64,000 nt of DNA from Chaetoderma sp. LZ-2023a (GCA_034401795.1 CM067369.1:184862047-184926046), one strand, 5' to 3'. Positions 32,851 through 44,815 are shown, counted from the stretch's first letter. A program made the numbers and translations. Notes: generated by a model not told the origin, from the sequence alone.

Positions 32851-32919
32851 CACACCTGTTACTGTGCGTGTTACGCTTGGTTACACAATACCTGACATTG
32901 TTTTTCTGTGTTGATAATT

Positions 32920-33097
<178 letters not shown>

Positions 33098-33219
33098 TAA
33101 AGCCCTTCCTGGATTCTGATGCCCTTATTCGATATTATTCTTAGCAATGTTTGAGAAGATTTTAGTTCTATTTATGTCATCTGCTTAAAATTCGAAAGCC
33201 AGCATACGCGTACACGTAC

Positions 33220-33474
33220 GTGTGCACCAAAATTTGGAACATTTGTGATCTGGAACTAATAAATAAACTCACAGAAGCACGCAAGGTGGGTGGAACTAAA
33301 AGTGGATCGTACACAATTATTTGTCCTCAGATTAAGGAACAGATTAAACTTGGCTTGGTCAAAGAGATGGCATTAGCCGGATGCAACTACACGGACAACT
33401 CAATCCAAAGTAGAGTGTGGTTCGCCGCAGGTGCAGATAATGCCCTTGTATCCTGCTGGATATTGTCAAGCTAA
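33220..33474 (+). CDS. Unrecognised 84-codon frame
   Basis: The frame reads IWNICDLELINKLTEARKVG and later QIKEQIKLGLVKEMALAGCN with WFAAGADNA. Composition looks protein-like, with amphipathic helices, but no family is recognised. Neither splice signals nor an RBS-like context decide whether it is an exon, a degraded transposon piece or chance. Confidence 0.2.
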   Translation: MCTKIWNICDLELINKLTEARKVGGTKSGSYTIICPQIKEQIKLGLVKEMALAGCNYTDNSIQSRVWFAAGADNALVSCWILSS

Positions 33475-34472
33475 TGGAAACACCGTGGCGCTACAAAGAA
33501 ATCGTTGACGTGTAGAACAGCGGAGATTATTGGCCTGGAGACTTGGAAGACAGCATCTAATATCGAGGAAAACCTGTATTTAGCGGGCACTTATTAAGAC
33601 CACGAATTGCATTGGCATTATAGATGTGTGGTCTCTTAATACAAGTAGATTGTTATAGGGTATGGCTTTTTGAGTCCGTAAATTTTGGTTTTATTAGACA
33701 AATTGTTGAAATCGACCACTTGCCTAATAAAACAACAATTTCGATGCAGCAAATGTCGGGTTGTTCTACGAGCAAACATCTCTGTAGACCTGGCCTGTTG
33801 AGCCGTAATGAGGGTCGTTCACTGGAATCTATCGATCGATTGAATGTCGGTGATATTTCTTTTTTAAAACCAACATCCTTTGTAGCCGTCCGTCTAGTTC
33901 CAGGTGCTCCGGCTTCGCACGAGTGAATTACTGGTAGCAGTGGTTCTCTTCCAATACGCACACGACTCTTCGCGTAGGAATCGAGCGCTCCTCGTGGACT
34001 GTCGCGCGCGATGAGAGCCCGCGCGACACTCGGCCTATTTTCTGATAACGGTTGACGATAGCAGACGGACAGGGCATGTATTGGTGATTGATACATGCAT
34101 TTTGGTATTGCTTGCTAGAATATGACTATGGACTGACAGCGATAGACAAAACCTAGAGTTTCTCGAATCTATACGCACGCGAACGTCCATGACATTACAT
34201 AGATATACCGCTCTTCTAATGTAGGTCTATTTCGAGATTATGAGAAAATCCGTGAAATTTTATATATATACAAAATTTCACGGAAATTTTAATAGGCTTT
34301 GCCAAGAATGTCTAAATAGATGAGAAAGCGACTTAAATAATAGTATGTGTTTTAGTGCTACTCTCAGTATTGATATGGTTAGTTCGTGGTTACATAGTCA
34401 AAGTAGACTGCAACTCACAAATAAGTTAAACTGTTTCCAAATCAAAAACATAAACTTATTAGTTGGTTTACC
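33475..34472. other. No gene recognised; GC-richer patch
   Basis: GTGGTCTCTTAATACAAGTA (33629) repeats a string from blocks M (4747 and 7570). The 147-codon minus frame at 33653-34096 is GC-richer than its surroundings but has no recognisable motif. AAATTTCACGG inverted around TATATA at 34250-34285 forms a small hairpin (GTGAAATTTTATATATATAC region). Confidence 0.35.
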
Positions 34473-34570
34473 GTTTCTCACTTTCGTGACGGACCTATAC
34501 TTCATTTGATGTGAAGTCACTTAGCTGACGTCAGATACGTGAGTGACAGACAGGATACCTTCATTGTAAA
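34473..34570 (+). repeat. Right flank of a palindromic element alone
   Basis: TTTCGTGACGGACCTATAC, GCTGACGTCAGATACGTGAG and GACAGGATACCTTCATTG. No core is attached. Confidence 0.65.
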
Positions 34571-34659
34571 GATACTGCCATATTGTACTTTATCGCTATT
34601 ATGAGTTAAAGACAGCGTGCGTACGTAGGGCCTACACACAGTGCATCTCCTAAACAAGT

Positions 34660-34835
34660 TAAAATGTTTCCAAAAAAACCCAACAACATCAGAAACACAT
34701 TAGTTAGTAAGGAATATTCTGTTGAATATTTTCAACATAGTTGGACTGGATAGGCAGCAATGTCTTCCAATCCAATTATGTGAAAAAATTTAACATTACG
34801 TTGTACTTTGTGTTGGAAACATCTAAAGCTATTTC
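34660..34835. repeat. Palindromic element, subfamily B
   Basis: Core 34719-34795: CTGTTGAATATTTTCAACAT on the left; GCAGCAATGTCTTCCAATCC and AATTATGTG on the right. Outer flanks AATGTTTCCAAAAAAAC and TTGTGTTGGAAACATC extend the inverted repeat outward. Confidence 0.75.
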
Positions 34836-35019
34836 TGAGGCAGGCCTATAGGCTACTGTAAGACGGTTGGATTTATCGCATTGTTTACGACTATTTATAT
34901 AAGCAATCTTAGCTAAATATTAATCAATTTAATTATTTTCAAATGTATTTCGTGGAATCAACATGTATTCATATAAGTTATCAATCAGCAGTGTTATTGC
35001 AGTGCAGCTCAGAAATAAC

Positions 35020-35149
35020 TTTAAATGTTTCCAAAAACACGGAAAACGTACTGTTGAATATTTTGAACATATTTGTATTGGGAGACGTTGTTTCCTAAGG
35101 CATTAGGCAGCAATGTCTTCCAATCCAATTGTGTTCAAAATATTCAACA
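35020..35149. repeat. Palindromic element, subfamily B
   Basis: Core 35051-35149: CTGTTGAATATTTTGAACAT with GGGAGACGTTGTTTCCTAAG; right side GCAGCAATGTCTTCCAATCC and GTTCAAAATATTCAACA. Left outer flank AAATGTTTCCAAAAACAC. Confidence 0.8.
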
Positions 35150-35840
35150 TATCATTGCTTACATTGTAGGCCCCCTATTTAGAATTGTACTATTTTTGTT
35201 TTGGGACCATTTACATTATTTATGAACTGTCCTGTACTTCTAGTTTATTTGTGATTTTAATCATTCAATGCAGCCAAATGTTTACGCGTAAAGTTACCAG
35301 CCATGATGTAGGTATATAATTACATAATCGCGTCGTTCTTCTAGTAACCTATAATTTCATTTCAGCAATAATTTAACAATTCTTGGAACTGACGGCAGAT
35401 ATAACAAATGTTAGGTGGATTCTGTGATGCTAAACTATTCGTAGACGTGGTGGTGCATTTCTGATTAATGAATTTTTCTGGTAAACCATCAAACTTAGCC
35501 TATTATCGATGTCAAATGTGCGGTCGAAACTCGGATTAATTTGGAAGAATACCATGTGTGAAAGCGGATTTGAACGATTAAAATTATAACGAGGATTATT
35601 TATAGCAAGCTCAATAATGATAGGTAAGTATTTTGTGTTATAATGTGATGTGCTGAAGCTAGTTAGCGTTTCTACCCAATAGCCACTGCATTACTATATA
35701 GCGCCTGCCACATCGCCTACCCGTCGTTTGATCGTTTGCTGTCACCGACCGGGATTTCGTCGTGGTGTCAGTTTTAACGCAGGGTAATTGTATTTTCACC
35801 CTATTAGATAGACGAGTACATTATGCAATGAATGTTACAT
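35150..35840. other. No gene recognised
   Basis: AT-rich unique-looking sequence, nothing supported. Confidence 0.3.
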
Positions 35841-35847
35841 GGTAGAG

Positions 35848-36190
35848 GGACCAATTTTTAATTATACCCTGCCCATTTCTAGCTAAGCTCTTTGTTCACG
35901 ATCAATTGCGTCATGCCTAAGGTATCTAAGTCCGTCATATATGCTTAATAGTCCGTCAAGTTTTACGAATTGTATGTCTTTACTACGTAACCATTCTGTT
36001 GAAGATTTTGAAATCAATATGATTGGGGGCTACTGCAGCAACAACGCCAAGTTAAATTGTTTTCAAAATATTCAACAGCTTACCCGTATAGCTTTCTGGA
36101 AATTGAGGTTCAAGGAGTTCAGCGTTCGATCGATCCCAACACGGGCAAAGCGTGGGCGGAGATTAACTAGGGATGGGTACAATTGTATAA
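35848..36190 (-). repeat. Palindromic element, reverse, with a forward left-flank fragment
   Basis: A forward fragment ATACCCTGCCCATTTCTAGC ends near 35893. A reversed right flank (AGTCCGTCAAGTTTTACGAA), a core at 35996-36078 and a reversed left flank (GATCGATCCCAACACGGGC) with AAAGCGTGGGCGGAG follow. Confidence 0.75.
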
Positions 36191-36655
36191 CCGTAACAGC
36201 CTTCAGCAAATTGCCCAAAATTGTTTCTGTCATCGACAGAATTCAAATATATGGGTTTGTTAGTGATAGCGTATTGGGAGTTGGGGGTATCGAACGGGTT
36301 TCCTAGACATATCTATATGGGCGATCCAATCCGATAATAATTATCGTGACAACACGATTACTTTATATTAATAATAATGGCAAATAAGAAACCAGCGAAG
36401 CACGCGTAATGCGCCGGGCTCTAACAGAGAACAGACATCGATTTTTTGCTAAGTAACTTAAGAGCTCGCAGACTACAGTAAACGAAACGCTAATCACATA
36501 TTTTTTACATAGCAGTGTATATAAAGAGGAGAATGTCATATTGCCACGCTAAATTGATATGTATTTATTTAAGGTTATATCTAGCATGCTGGGAGAGTAA
36601 TATAAATATGATTAAGGTGATATTTGGCGACCATTACTAATGCAAAGTTCATATT
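36191..36655. other. No gene recognised
   Basis: No supported feature. Confidence 0.3.
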
Positions 36656-36864
36656 ACGGAGGATAGGACGGAGGGGGGAGGTTGAGGGAGAGTGAGTGAG
36701 TGAGGGAGGGAGGGAGGGAGAGGGAGATATATGGAGAGGGGGTGGGGTGGGGAGGGGGATAGGGGTGGAGGGGGAGGAGAGGGGCGAGAGAAAGAAAGAG
36801 AGAGAGAGAGAGAGCATGTATTTGGCATTGCTAACTTGATATTATTAGCTTTTATTATTATTAT

Positions 36865-36914
<50 letters not shown>
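36656..36914. repeat. Purine tract and (GAT)n
   Basis: GGGA, GAGT and GGGGA-type repeats at 36656-36814, then (GAT)16 at about 36866-36913. Long frames across it are artefacts. Confidence 0.9.
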
Positions 36915-36915
<1 letters not shown>

Positions 36916-36929
36916 ACAAAAGCTTTGAC

Positions 36930-37615
36930 TTCCTGAGGTCTATTCTTGATCTGAATGTACTGAGTACTGTTTTCTTGAGGTCTGTCTATACGCAGCACGC
37001 CTAACAGGTATACACAATGGCGTCCTCGCATGGCTTTTATTTACTGGCTCCCATTCCATAGCTCTCGGTGCCGGTGTGTCATCCAACATTTTTAGCTCGT
37101 GGCCAAATATGGACCACTTTTGCTGGGAGATTTGTTACGGGCTGCGGCGATATATTACATAAGTTGTATAGAGCAGCGTGATGGTGAGGAGGTGGATGCG
37201 GTGACAAGGATCAAATTGTCTAGAGCTGCTTTTGAAGCTTCCCACCTGTTACAGTTGTACAGTGCCAAGGATACACAGGTTACGTTGTCAAGGGCATTTT
37301 GTTATAAGAATCCACAACTTTCAGAATAACTGTGTGGAAAGCTATGTTTCCCATGACACAGCGTGCAGCAATGTCAGCAGTACTGTAGAGCAGTGAGCGC
37401 TGGATTGTACTTTTCCTCCATGGTTCATCGCCACGAGGTGGATCGTCCTTTTCTTTAGTTTCATGCTTGGTAGATAGGTAGGCCCTATATGTGGATACAC
37501 TCTGTTTTGGATTCATTCATAAAGAGTTCTCATTTTTTAATTTTCTTGCAGCTATCGGGAGTGGTTCGTCCAGGTGTTTCATTTCCTCGTCTATGAAATA
37601 GTTTTATGTCTAGAT
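36930..37615 (-). pseudogene. LINE D copy 2: minus-strand RT C-terminal arm
   Basis: The minus strand reads YFIDEEMKHLDEPLPIAARK, then DDPPRGDEPWRKSTIQRSLL, ARCVMGNIAFHT, and further down NRWEASKAALDNLI, the same segment as plus-strand 38400-39070. Frames change several times. With the plus-strand piece it forms a large inverted repeat. Confidence 0.7.
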
Positions 37616-37724
37616 ATATTGCCCTGAATGACCAGATACAATAAATCCTTTAAGACACATAAAGAGTATTCACTGAGAATGAAACCCTGGTGTACTACAC
37701 CAGGAAGGAGAAAGATAACACATC

Positions 37725-38060
37725 CACGCCGGTCTCCTCCGTAAGTACAAACTTTGTTGGGAAACTAAGTCATCAAGGATTGTCGGCTGACATCCGCATA
37801 CAGAGGCAACTCTGTTTTTGTCGAGCTTTCTTCAAACAAGAAACTGTGCTCGAATTATCCAAGGAGCTTACCATAGCAACGTCGAATGTACGTGGTCTGA
37901 GTGCAACATCAAAGAAGCAACACGTAGGTGCAGACTGCGGACACTATAACATCGATATTACATGCATTCAAGAGACTAAAATAGCTAAACACTCAGGCCA
38001 TAAGTTAGTACTCATGGAGCAAAAACGCTGGGCATGCTTGTGTCGGTAGTCATGTCCAAA
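37725..38060 (+). pseudogene. LINE D copy 2: endonuclease N-terminal fragment
   Basis: ELTIATSNVRGLSATSKKQH and YNIDITCIQETKIAKHSG match the start of an APE-type endonuclease (Asn of the first motif, Glu of QET). The rest of the endonuclease is missing before the RT piece at 38224. Confidence 0.7.
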
Positions 38061-38223
38061 CACTGGGATTTCCAGAAATTGGGCATTGACATGGTATGAG
38101 CCATCGACACAATTAAACGCTGAAAGATCATAGATGTACTACGTCATCCAGTTTCACTGAAGATGAGCTACGACTAGTGAAACTACTGCTTGCCGACACC
38201 AAGCTGAGAGTACAAGTCAAGCC

Positions 38224-39205
38224 GTGAAGTCTGTAGAGTTTGAGACGTCAATCGGCTCCCCACAGGGAGATGGTCTATTTCCTGTGCTTTTCACCTGTTA
38301 CCCTGCTGCTGCATTGCAATTCGGGCGGGAAAGTTCCACAAGCCCAAATCCTCAAGTGTCAATACTGGTTATGCCACTAGAGATGGACTATGCCGACGTC
38401 ATGGACTTCATAGACGAGGACAAGAAACCCATTGACGAACTTCGCCCAATTGCTGCAATCAAACCAAAAATTGAGAATCTCTTTATGAATGAAACACAAG
38501 AGAGCTCACCCACATATCCCTACCTACAAAGCATGACACTAAAAAAATAACGATTCACATCGTGTTGGCGAACCATGGAGGAAAAGTAAAATCCTGGGCT
38601 CACTGCTTTGCAGTACTGCTGGCATTTCTGCACGCTGCGTTATGGGAACATAACTTTCCAGTCCTTCTGGAAGCTATGGATTCGTAGAACAAAGACGCAC
38701 TTGATAAAAAGACTACGTTTATATAGTGCAACCTGTGTATCCTTGATGCTGTATAGCTGTAACAGCTGGGCAGCTTCAAAGGCGGCTCTAGACAAAGTCG
38801 ATGCCCGCCACCTCACACACTTACGTACAATCACTGGACACCGATGCCCAGCCACCATAGTTTCGTTTCCAATAATGCATTATACAAGATGTCTAATACG
38901 TCGCCGTTATCTGTAAAGGTCGCCCAGCAAAGATGGCCCATGTTTGACCATGTGCTAAGGATGCCAGAAGAGACACCAACGCAGAGAGCCTTGGAATTCT
39001 CCCTACTCGGAGCCAGCAAATGCAAAACCAAGGGGAGGACATCATTGCAACAATCTGCTAAGTGTGCTATGAAGTGACCACAAGAAAGCAGGACTTGGTA
39101 CACTCAAGTTAAGAATGGACCTGAGGAAGCTATACGGATTTCGGCTGAGGACATGACACAGTGGGCAAAAGCGAAGAAGGACTGATTGCAGCTGTATGAT
39201 GTTTC
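38224..39205 (+). pseudogene. LINE D copy 2: RT and C-terminal region
   Basis: ETSIGSPQGDGLFPVLFTCY (RT motif 4-5), MPLEMDYADVMDF, where the YADD box reads YADV, then WKLWIRRTKTHLIKRLRLYS, NSWAASKAALDKVDARHLTH, SPLSVKVAQQRWPMFDHVLR and MPEETPTQRALEF. The second catalytic Asp is replaced by Val and there are several stops, so the copy is dead. Confidence 0.75.
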
Positions 39206-39309
39206 TACTAATACAGCCGCAGAATACAGTACTCATACATACTACACCAGACCAGTTGAAATGAAGATGAACTGTGGCTAGTGAGACTTCTACTTGTAGA
39301 CACTATGTA

Positions 39310-39454
39310 CTTGAGTACGCGTGAAGTCTGAAGAGTCTGAGACATCGGTCGGCTCCCCACAGGCAGATGGTATATTCTCTGTGCTTTCTCCATTGAAACT
39401 TGCTGCAGCCTTGAAATGCGGAGAAAACCCCACAAGACCTCACCTACCCACACA

Positions 39455-39530
<76 letters not shown>

Positions 39531-39650
39531 CACACACGCAGTGTCCATACTGGGTATGCGGCTGGAGATGGAATATGCCACAGATGTAGACTTTTTTTGG
39601 TCTTCCGACCATCCACCTTAAAGAACCACTATCTTATGGTCACCAAAAGC
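39310..39650 (+). pseudogene. Second RT piece with an internal (ACGC)n expansion
   Basis: SEESETSVGSPQADGIFSVL and LAAALKCGENPTRPHL repeat the RT segment of 38224-38350. The following Pro-rich codons are replaced by about 20 ACGC units (39451-39540), after which SVHTGYAAGDGICHRC continues out of frame. A microsatellite has grown inside former coding sequence. Confidence 0.65.
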
Positions 39651-39786
39651 CGATATCGAAATTACGAAAATATGACTAGTAATCAGTAAACCGTGTGTCG
39701 TACTATTAATTTGATTCTCAAATTGTTGTTGGTACAAATCTAGGGTCTAAAAGAACTCAAGCAGACACGCGCTTTGCGTTTCATTC

Positions 39787-39968
39787 AGGGATGAAGGGAT
39801 CCATTTCTAGCTATGCCTTTCCAATTTACAGCTAAGCTACTCTAGGCTGCACCTTTTGATTTTCGTGAAGGTGCTTTCTTCTTTTGATTGTGCTGTCTGC
39901 TAACATGTGACGTATTTGATTATGACGTCATATCCTTGAGCGGCCAGATCCGAGCACTCTATTACATA
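39787..39968 (+). repeat. Core-less palindromic element
   Basis: Left flank GATCCATTTCTAGCTATGCC with TTACAGCTAAGCTAC is followed within ~60 bases by right flank ACATGTGACGTATTTGATTA and TGACGTCATATCCTTGAG. No core lies between. Confidence 0.7.
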
Positions 39969-40217
39969 CGGTAAATAGAATAGCTAAAGCCTTATGCTGG
40001 TACTAGTGAAAATCACTTCAACTATTTACTATTGCTTTTATCTTTGGACAATTATACGAGGACGTGTGTTCGAAATATATCTCTTGCATTGTACATCAAT
40101 TTTATCAGTTGTATTCAAGAGATGAAACATCCATCATCTCCCCGATACCTCGATGTCTGTCAACTGCCCCCTGCTGCAAGCCACCAAACAATAATTTCAA
40201 TGAGCAAAAACTGTTAA

Positions 40218-40260
40218 CTTGCTGAATATTTTGAAAACAATTTGACTGAAAATATTTACC
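40218..40260. repeat. Palindromic left arm, subfamily C
   Basis: TGCTGAATATTTTGAAAACA then ATTTGACTGAAAATATTTAC. Its right arm is not found. Confidence 0.55.
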
Positions 40261-40598
40261 AGGCCAAGAGATATAAACCTTGGAATGTCTCGTCTGCAAA
40301 AGCTCAGCAGACGGTTGAATAACAGATATTTCAATTTTGTCATTTGACGGCTAATTGATTGATCTATAGCTCGCCCGATAACAGCTAGTCTACCGTTAGC
40401 GCCAGAGGGTGGGAACATTCCCTGGACGCATTTTGTGCACAACATCGTCAGAAATTGGTGAATCCGTCCGACACCATTGATTAAGTTAATGAAAGGCAAC
40501 CAGCAGGCATCAGGCTACCAGATGAATGGCAACGTTGCTTAACCGTCTGACTGCTGAGTTTTTGCAGACAACATATTCCAGGGGTTATGTATCCGGAC

Positions 40599-40692
40599 CT
40601 GCTGAATATTATGAAAACAATTTGGCTGAAAGGTGATGGTGGCTTAGCCACCAACAACTTTCAGTCAAATTATTTTCAAAATATTTAGCAAG
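40599..40692. repeat. Palindromic core, subfamily C
   Basis: CTGCTGAATATTATGAAAAC and AATTTGGCTGAAAGGTGATG face CAACAACTTTCAGTCAAATT and ATTTTCAAAATATTTAGCAAG, with GGTGGCTTAGCCACC as a perfect inner hairpin. The arm reads GAAAACAATTTG rather than GAAACTAATTTG, and both sides share the change. Confidence 0.8.
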
Positions 40693-41185
40693 TTAGGGGT
40701 TTTCCTCATTCAAATTATTATAAGGTGGCTTGCAACAGTAGGACAGCTAACGGCTTGCAATACTGGGATACAACAGTGAATTGCTGATCCGGTACCCCCA
40801 TTCTGTCCTAATATCCCAACATATATACTATACTTTTGTCTATTTCAAGCAATCATTTTATTAATCAATTGTGGAACACGTGAAACAAACCTCTCACCAA
40901 TCAGCGCAGAACCTAGTACACACGTGCTAAAGCGTTCGCCATTTCATCTGGAATTACCACATAATTAGATCGTACTTTCATTGAAATTATCTGATTACGA
41001 GTTAGAGTCGAAGATAGCTAGAAGGCACTGTCTACCCAATGCAATTCAATGGTATCCTGAGCTTTGCTTGATTAGCCAGTGGCAATATGCGGCATGGATC
41101 TGTCTAGTTTCGTCAGTGTACAACGGCATATATCATTTTCTTGCTACACCCGCAGACAATTACCAGTCTGTGAATGAAAGAATCC
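40693..41185. other. No gene recognised
   Basis: Unique-looking; the 93-codon plus frame from 40981 enters the next repeat and has no motif. Confidence 0.3.
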
Positions 41186-41189
41186 GATC

Positions 41190-41420
41190 TGTCACTCAAT
41201 CATCTGACATCATAATCAAAATACGTCACTTGTCAACTGACGTCACAATCAAATTGACGTAATTCCATCGCGAATGTACAAAAATCCGTCACGAAAGTAT
41301 CTGACATGTAGGCCTATTTCTTTGGTGAATTTGCAATTTAATAAACATTCTGTTGTACATTTTTGAAACTAATTTGACTGTGATATATCCCGAGTCAAAT
41401 TAGTTTCAAAGTATTCAAAC
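41190..41420 (-). repeat. Palindromic element, reverse
   Basis: Reversed right flank GATCTGTCACTCAATCATCT with CAACTGACGTCACAATC (CRE) and TCCGTCACGAAAG, then a core at 41350-41419 with a short loop (TGATATATCCCGAG). Confidence 0.75.
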
Positions 41421-41699
41421 TATTTACCAAAACAAATGACTTGTGTCAAGTGATAACTTGTCTTTATTGTTATTCTTATAAAGTGGCTATTAAGGTTCGG
41501 GTTGACTGTACACTATTACCAATATGTGAAGATGACCCTACACATCGAGTCCCACCCGCCAAGATTTACTTCCAGCATTGGAACATACGCTATATTGATG
41601 TATCACGATCGTCATCACTATATATCGAGATATTTTCTATGACAATATCGTGGACCATTACAACATACCAGGCTACGATTTGGAGATAACCATATCTAT

Positions 41700-42095
41700 G
41701 AATAGGGAGATCCATTTCTAGCTATGCCCCGCCCATTTCTTTCTAAGGCCTGCCCACGTTTTTACACGTGTTGGAATCGAGTTGAAACTGAAACCTGAAT
41801 TCACGTAATCTAAGACATAACCTAATTACAGATAAGCTGTTGAATTCTTTGAAACTAATTTAACTCGGGATTGTTGCATCCTATGGCAGCAATGGCAAAT
41901 TAGTTTCAAAATGTTCAACATAATATTTATTAAATTGTAACTTCATCAAAGACATACGATTCGTACACCTTCGTGTCGAACTTTGCAATTTTCCCGACAG
42001 AGCTACGTCATTTTTCGTGTAAGGTCAGCTAACACGTGACGTAATTTGATCATGACGTCAAATACTTGAGTCACAGATCTGATTCGTCTATTGGC
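41700..42095 (+). repeat. Full-length palindromic element, forward
   Basis: Left flank CATTTCTAGCTATGCCCCGC (GC-box), core 41837-41920, right flank with ACATACGATTCGTACACC, GTGACGTAATTTGATCATG and TGACGTCA-like ATGACGTCAAATACTTGAG, ending GATTCGTCTATTGG. Confidence 0.8.
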
Positions 42096-42284
42096 ACACG
42101 TGTTCCTTCGTTTCGACATATTTCAAGCAGGTATGCGCCAATGCAACACTGGCCAGATGACCACAGAATATCTATGGCAGCCTGGGGAGCGGAACGTGGC
42201 CACAACACAATGTTAAAACAACTTTTTACCACTTTGAACACGAAATGGCAAATTCTAAAATTCAGTTACAATTCAATATATATT

Positions 42285-42445
42285 CCGTTGATTGTTGAAT
42301 ATTTGCAATCTAATTTGACAAGGAGTTGTTGCTGCCATAGCAGATCCTGTCAAATTCGTTCCGAAATATGTATTCAACTGTTTACCTGTATAGTTACCTT
42401 GAAACAGATATTCTGGGAACTCAAGGATCAAAGCTGGAAAACCTA
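42285..42445 (-). repeat. Palindromic element, reverse, left-flank variant 2
   Basis: Core 42292-42380 (TTGTTGAATATTTGCAATCT and TTCCGAAATATGTATTCAAC), then ACCTGTATAGTTACCTTGAA and ATTCTGGGAACTCAAGG. Confidence 0.7.
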
Positions 42446-42504
42446 CATAATGGAAGCGTCGGTCTGAGTGACCAGGGATGAAGAAGAATCAAAGATAAAG
42501 CAAT

Positions 42505-43040
42505 GGAGGATCCAGTTTTAGCCATGCCCTGACCATCTTTTAGATAAGCTCCACTTCGTCCATGCTGGGATTGAGCTATCAATTTCCAGAAAACTATACG
42601 GGTAAGCTGTTGAATATGTAAAACTAATGGACTTTTCCATTTCTAGCTATGCCCCGTCCATCTCTAGCTAATCTCCATCAGCCCCTCGCTCGCGTTGGGA
42701 TCGATCGATCTCTTACCTCCCTGACTATCAATGTCCAGAAAACTATACTATACGGCTGCAACAGCGTCCAGTCAAATTAGTTTCAAAATATTCAACAGCA
42801 TGTTTATTAAATAGTAGAGACATACAATTCGTACACCGTGGCGGACTATTAAGAGTTAAAGACGGGCCAAATAGAATCGCCGCTTAGCTGATTATACGTC
42901 AAATGATAGATGGGATTCTCTGGAAAGGTGAATTAAACTATGGCATCAACAGCGGCCAGTCAAATTAATTTCAAAATATTCAAAAGCATGTTTGTTAAAT
43001 AGTAAAGACATGCAATTCGTACAGCAACGCTAAAGCTGTA
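42505..43040 (+). repeat. Three broken palindromic elements in a row
   Basis: First, a left flank with a truncated left arm (42607-42630). Second, a new left flank (CTTTTCCATTTCTAGCTATG) with left arm lost and right arm to 42798, then right flank to GGATTCTCTGGAAAGGTGAA (about 42936). Third, right arm 42945-42985 with right-flank start. They illustrate serial insertion and half-deletion. Confidence 0.7.
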
Positions 43041-43079
43041 TTCACAGCAAGCGCTGATTTAACTCAACGCACTTTCAAT

Positions 43080-43330
43080 GAATACGTTCACACAAAGGGC
43101 GAACGCGAACGCGTCTCAAAATTGGTTCGCGCGGAAAGTCGCGTGTATCGGCCGAAACCTATCAAACGCGGCGCGGCGCGGTGGAATAAAAACATGTACA
43201 AATCATTAAGGCGTTTCCATCGCACGAAAAACCGCCAAGGCCTTCCTTTCTGTCTGTCGCTTCGCACGATTCTACAGCCCTGCCATGACATGCCGTGTTG
43301 CTGAACACCATTCCTCGCATATGCTGTCAG
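43080..43330. repeat. GCG-rich repeat, paired with 46125-46230
   Basis: TCAAAATTGGTTCGCGCGG and CGGCCGAAACCTATCAAACG with CGGCGCGGCGCGG (43112-43185) match the reverse complement of 46131-46213. Likely two copies of a GC-rich transposon end. The 89-codon minus frame has no supported product. Confidence 0.55.
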
Positions 43331-43715
43331 TCTGCGCTTTATGTACTTTATGCACACAGAATGACATAGTCAGGTGATGAATATTATATCATCACGTGTG
43401 AATTTTTCAACGAAAGGAACTACTCCGATAATTATATCCTACCCGGGCAAACTAAGATAAAATTTCAACACTTCACATCGAAAAAACACAAACTATTAAA
43501 CAAACTCTGTACTTTTAACAGACTTATCGTAAAACAGTTTCCCAGACAGCAACAACGACAACGACGACAACGACGACAACGACGACAACGGCAATGGCAA
43601 TGGTGAGACTAACAAGGATGATGATAATGCAAAGGATGCATACAGAATATAGAGAACCAATAGATGTGGAACAGCGGCTGTCAATATGCTTGAATAACTC
43701 ATAAAGATAGATAGT
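43331..43715. other. No gene; CGACAA microsatellite
   Basis: Contains imperfect ACGACGACA repeats at 43553-43592; nothing else supported. Confidence 0.4.
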
Positions 43716-43741
43716 ATGATGATGATGATGATGATGATTAC

Positions 43742-43806
<65 letters not shown>

Positions 43807-43815
43807 AATAATGCC
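43716..43815. repeat. (GAT)n and (AAT)n microsatellites
   Basis: (GAT)7 at 43717-43738, then about 22 AAT units to 43811. Confidence 0.9.
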
Positions 43816-44405
43816 GACGATTGTTTAATTACTTATAACCTATGACTATAGTGTAAACTGATTATTTTATATTCAACCCTCGTGTATCAATGTAAAAGTG
43901 ATTCGAGTTTAATAAAGTTCTATTAAATTTATATGTACTATTTGCATTTGATAAAAGTTGCGGAGATTATCATAACACCTACATCCGAGAGAATTCTTGG
44001 TCCTCATCTATCAGCAAGAAATTAAATCCCAAACGTAATTAATTAGTACTAGTATTCATATCAATCGACTAATCCTCAGCTTACACTTCACAGCCCAAAT
44101 TTATCATTATTCTTATCAAATCATCCTACTTATAATGGCCATAATTTCCATATAATTTACTACCGATATAGTTAGTGGCGGATTAAGCAGTTGCGGTGTC
44201 CGTAGCGTAGTGTAGAGTCAAGGAAATGGAGTTTCCAAAAATCAAATTACTTCCGTAATAAATACTAATTATGAGAATACTGGAATATAATTAATGTACC
44301 ACACTATTTAAATAAGACAGGTAATGAACATGACATAAAGCTTTTTGCGGCTGTTTGGGCAAAAAATCAGTATTTCTTAGTTTATTTCAATAGAAATTTC
44401 AATGG
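43816..44405. other. No gene recognised
   Basis: AT-rich, nothing supported. Confidence 0.3.
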
Positions 44406-44437
44406 TGTGCGTGCGTGTATGCACGCGTGTTGATGTG

Positions 44438-44473
<36 letters not shown>

Positions 44474-44515
44474 GGCGGGCGGGCGGGCGGGCGGGCGGGC
44501 GGGCGGGCGGGCGGA
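44406..44515. repeat. (GTGC)n merging into (GGGC)n
   Basis: GTGC units to about 44472 change to GGGC units to 44514, an array with a unit switch by one base. Confidence 0.9.
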
Positions 44516-44524
44516 TGGGTAATA

Positions 44525-44815
44525 AAGACGTGACGTCAGTTGTCTATTATGACGTAATACGTCTGGCGTTTCATGACGTCAATGAAAATGAACCTTTCCA
44601 TTTTCAGCTATGCCCCGCCCATATTTAGCTAAGCTCCACCTACGCTTCGCTTGAGTTGGGATCGATCGGTTCCTAAACGCCCTGTCTATCAATTTCCTGA
44701 AAGCTGTACAGGTAAGATATTTAATGTTTTGGAACTAATATCAAAATATTCAACAGCATGTTTATTAAATAGTAGAGCCTGTCATTCCAGCGGTAAATTT
44801 TCAGAAACAGCACCA
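44525..44815 (+). repeat. CRE-bearing flank, palindromic element with short core, PAL2 fragment
   Basis: ACGTGACGTCAGTTG (44530) and CATGACGTCAATG (44573) are flank pieces. A left flank follows (CTTTCCATTTTCAGCTATGC, GCCCCGCCC), then a 41-bp loopless core at 44716-44756 and right-flank start. At 44775 the sequence switches to PAL2 (CATTCCAGCGGTAAATTTTC). Confidence 0.7.

Noticed and set aside
33653..34096. 147-codon minus frame as a gene
   Set aside because: No motif, no splice signals, and it overlaps repeat-like sequence; GC composition alone explains its length.
43122..43357. Short frames in the GCG-rich patch on both strands
   Set aside because: They reflect the low stop-codon density of GC-rich sequence; the same patch recurs inverted at 46.1 kb as a repeat.
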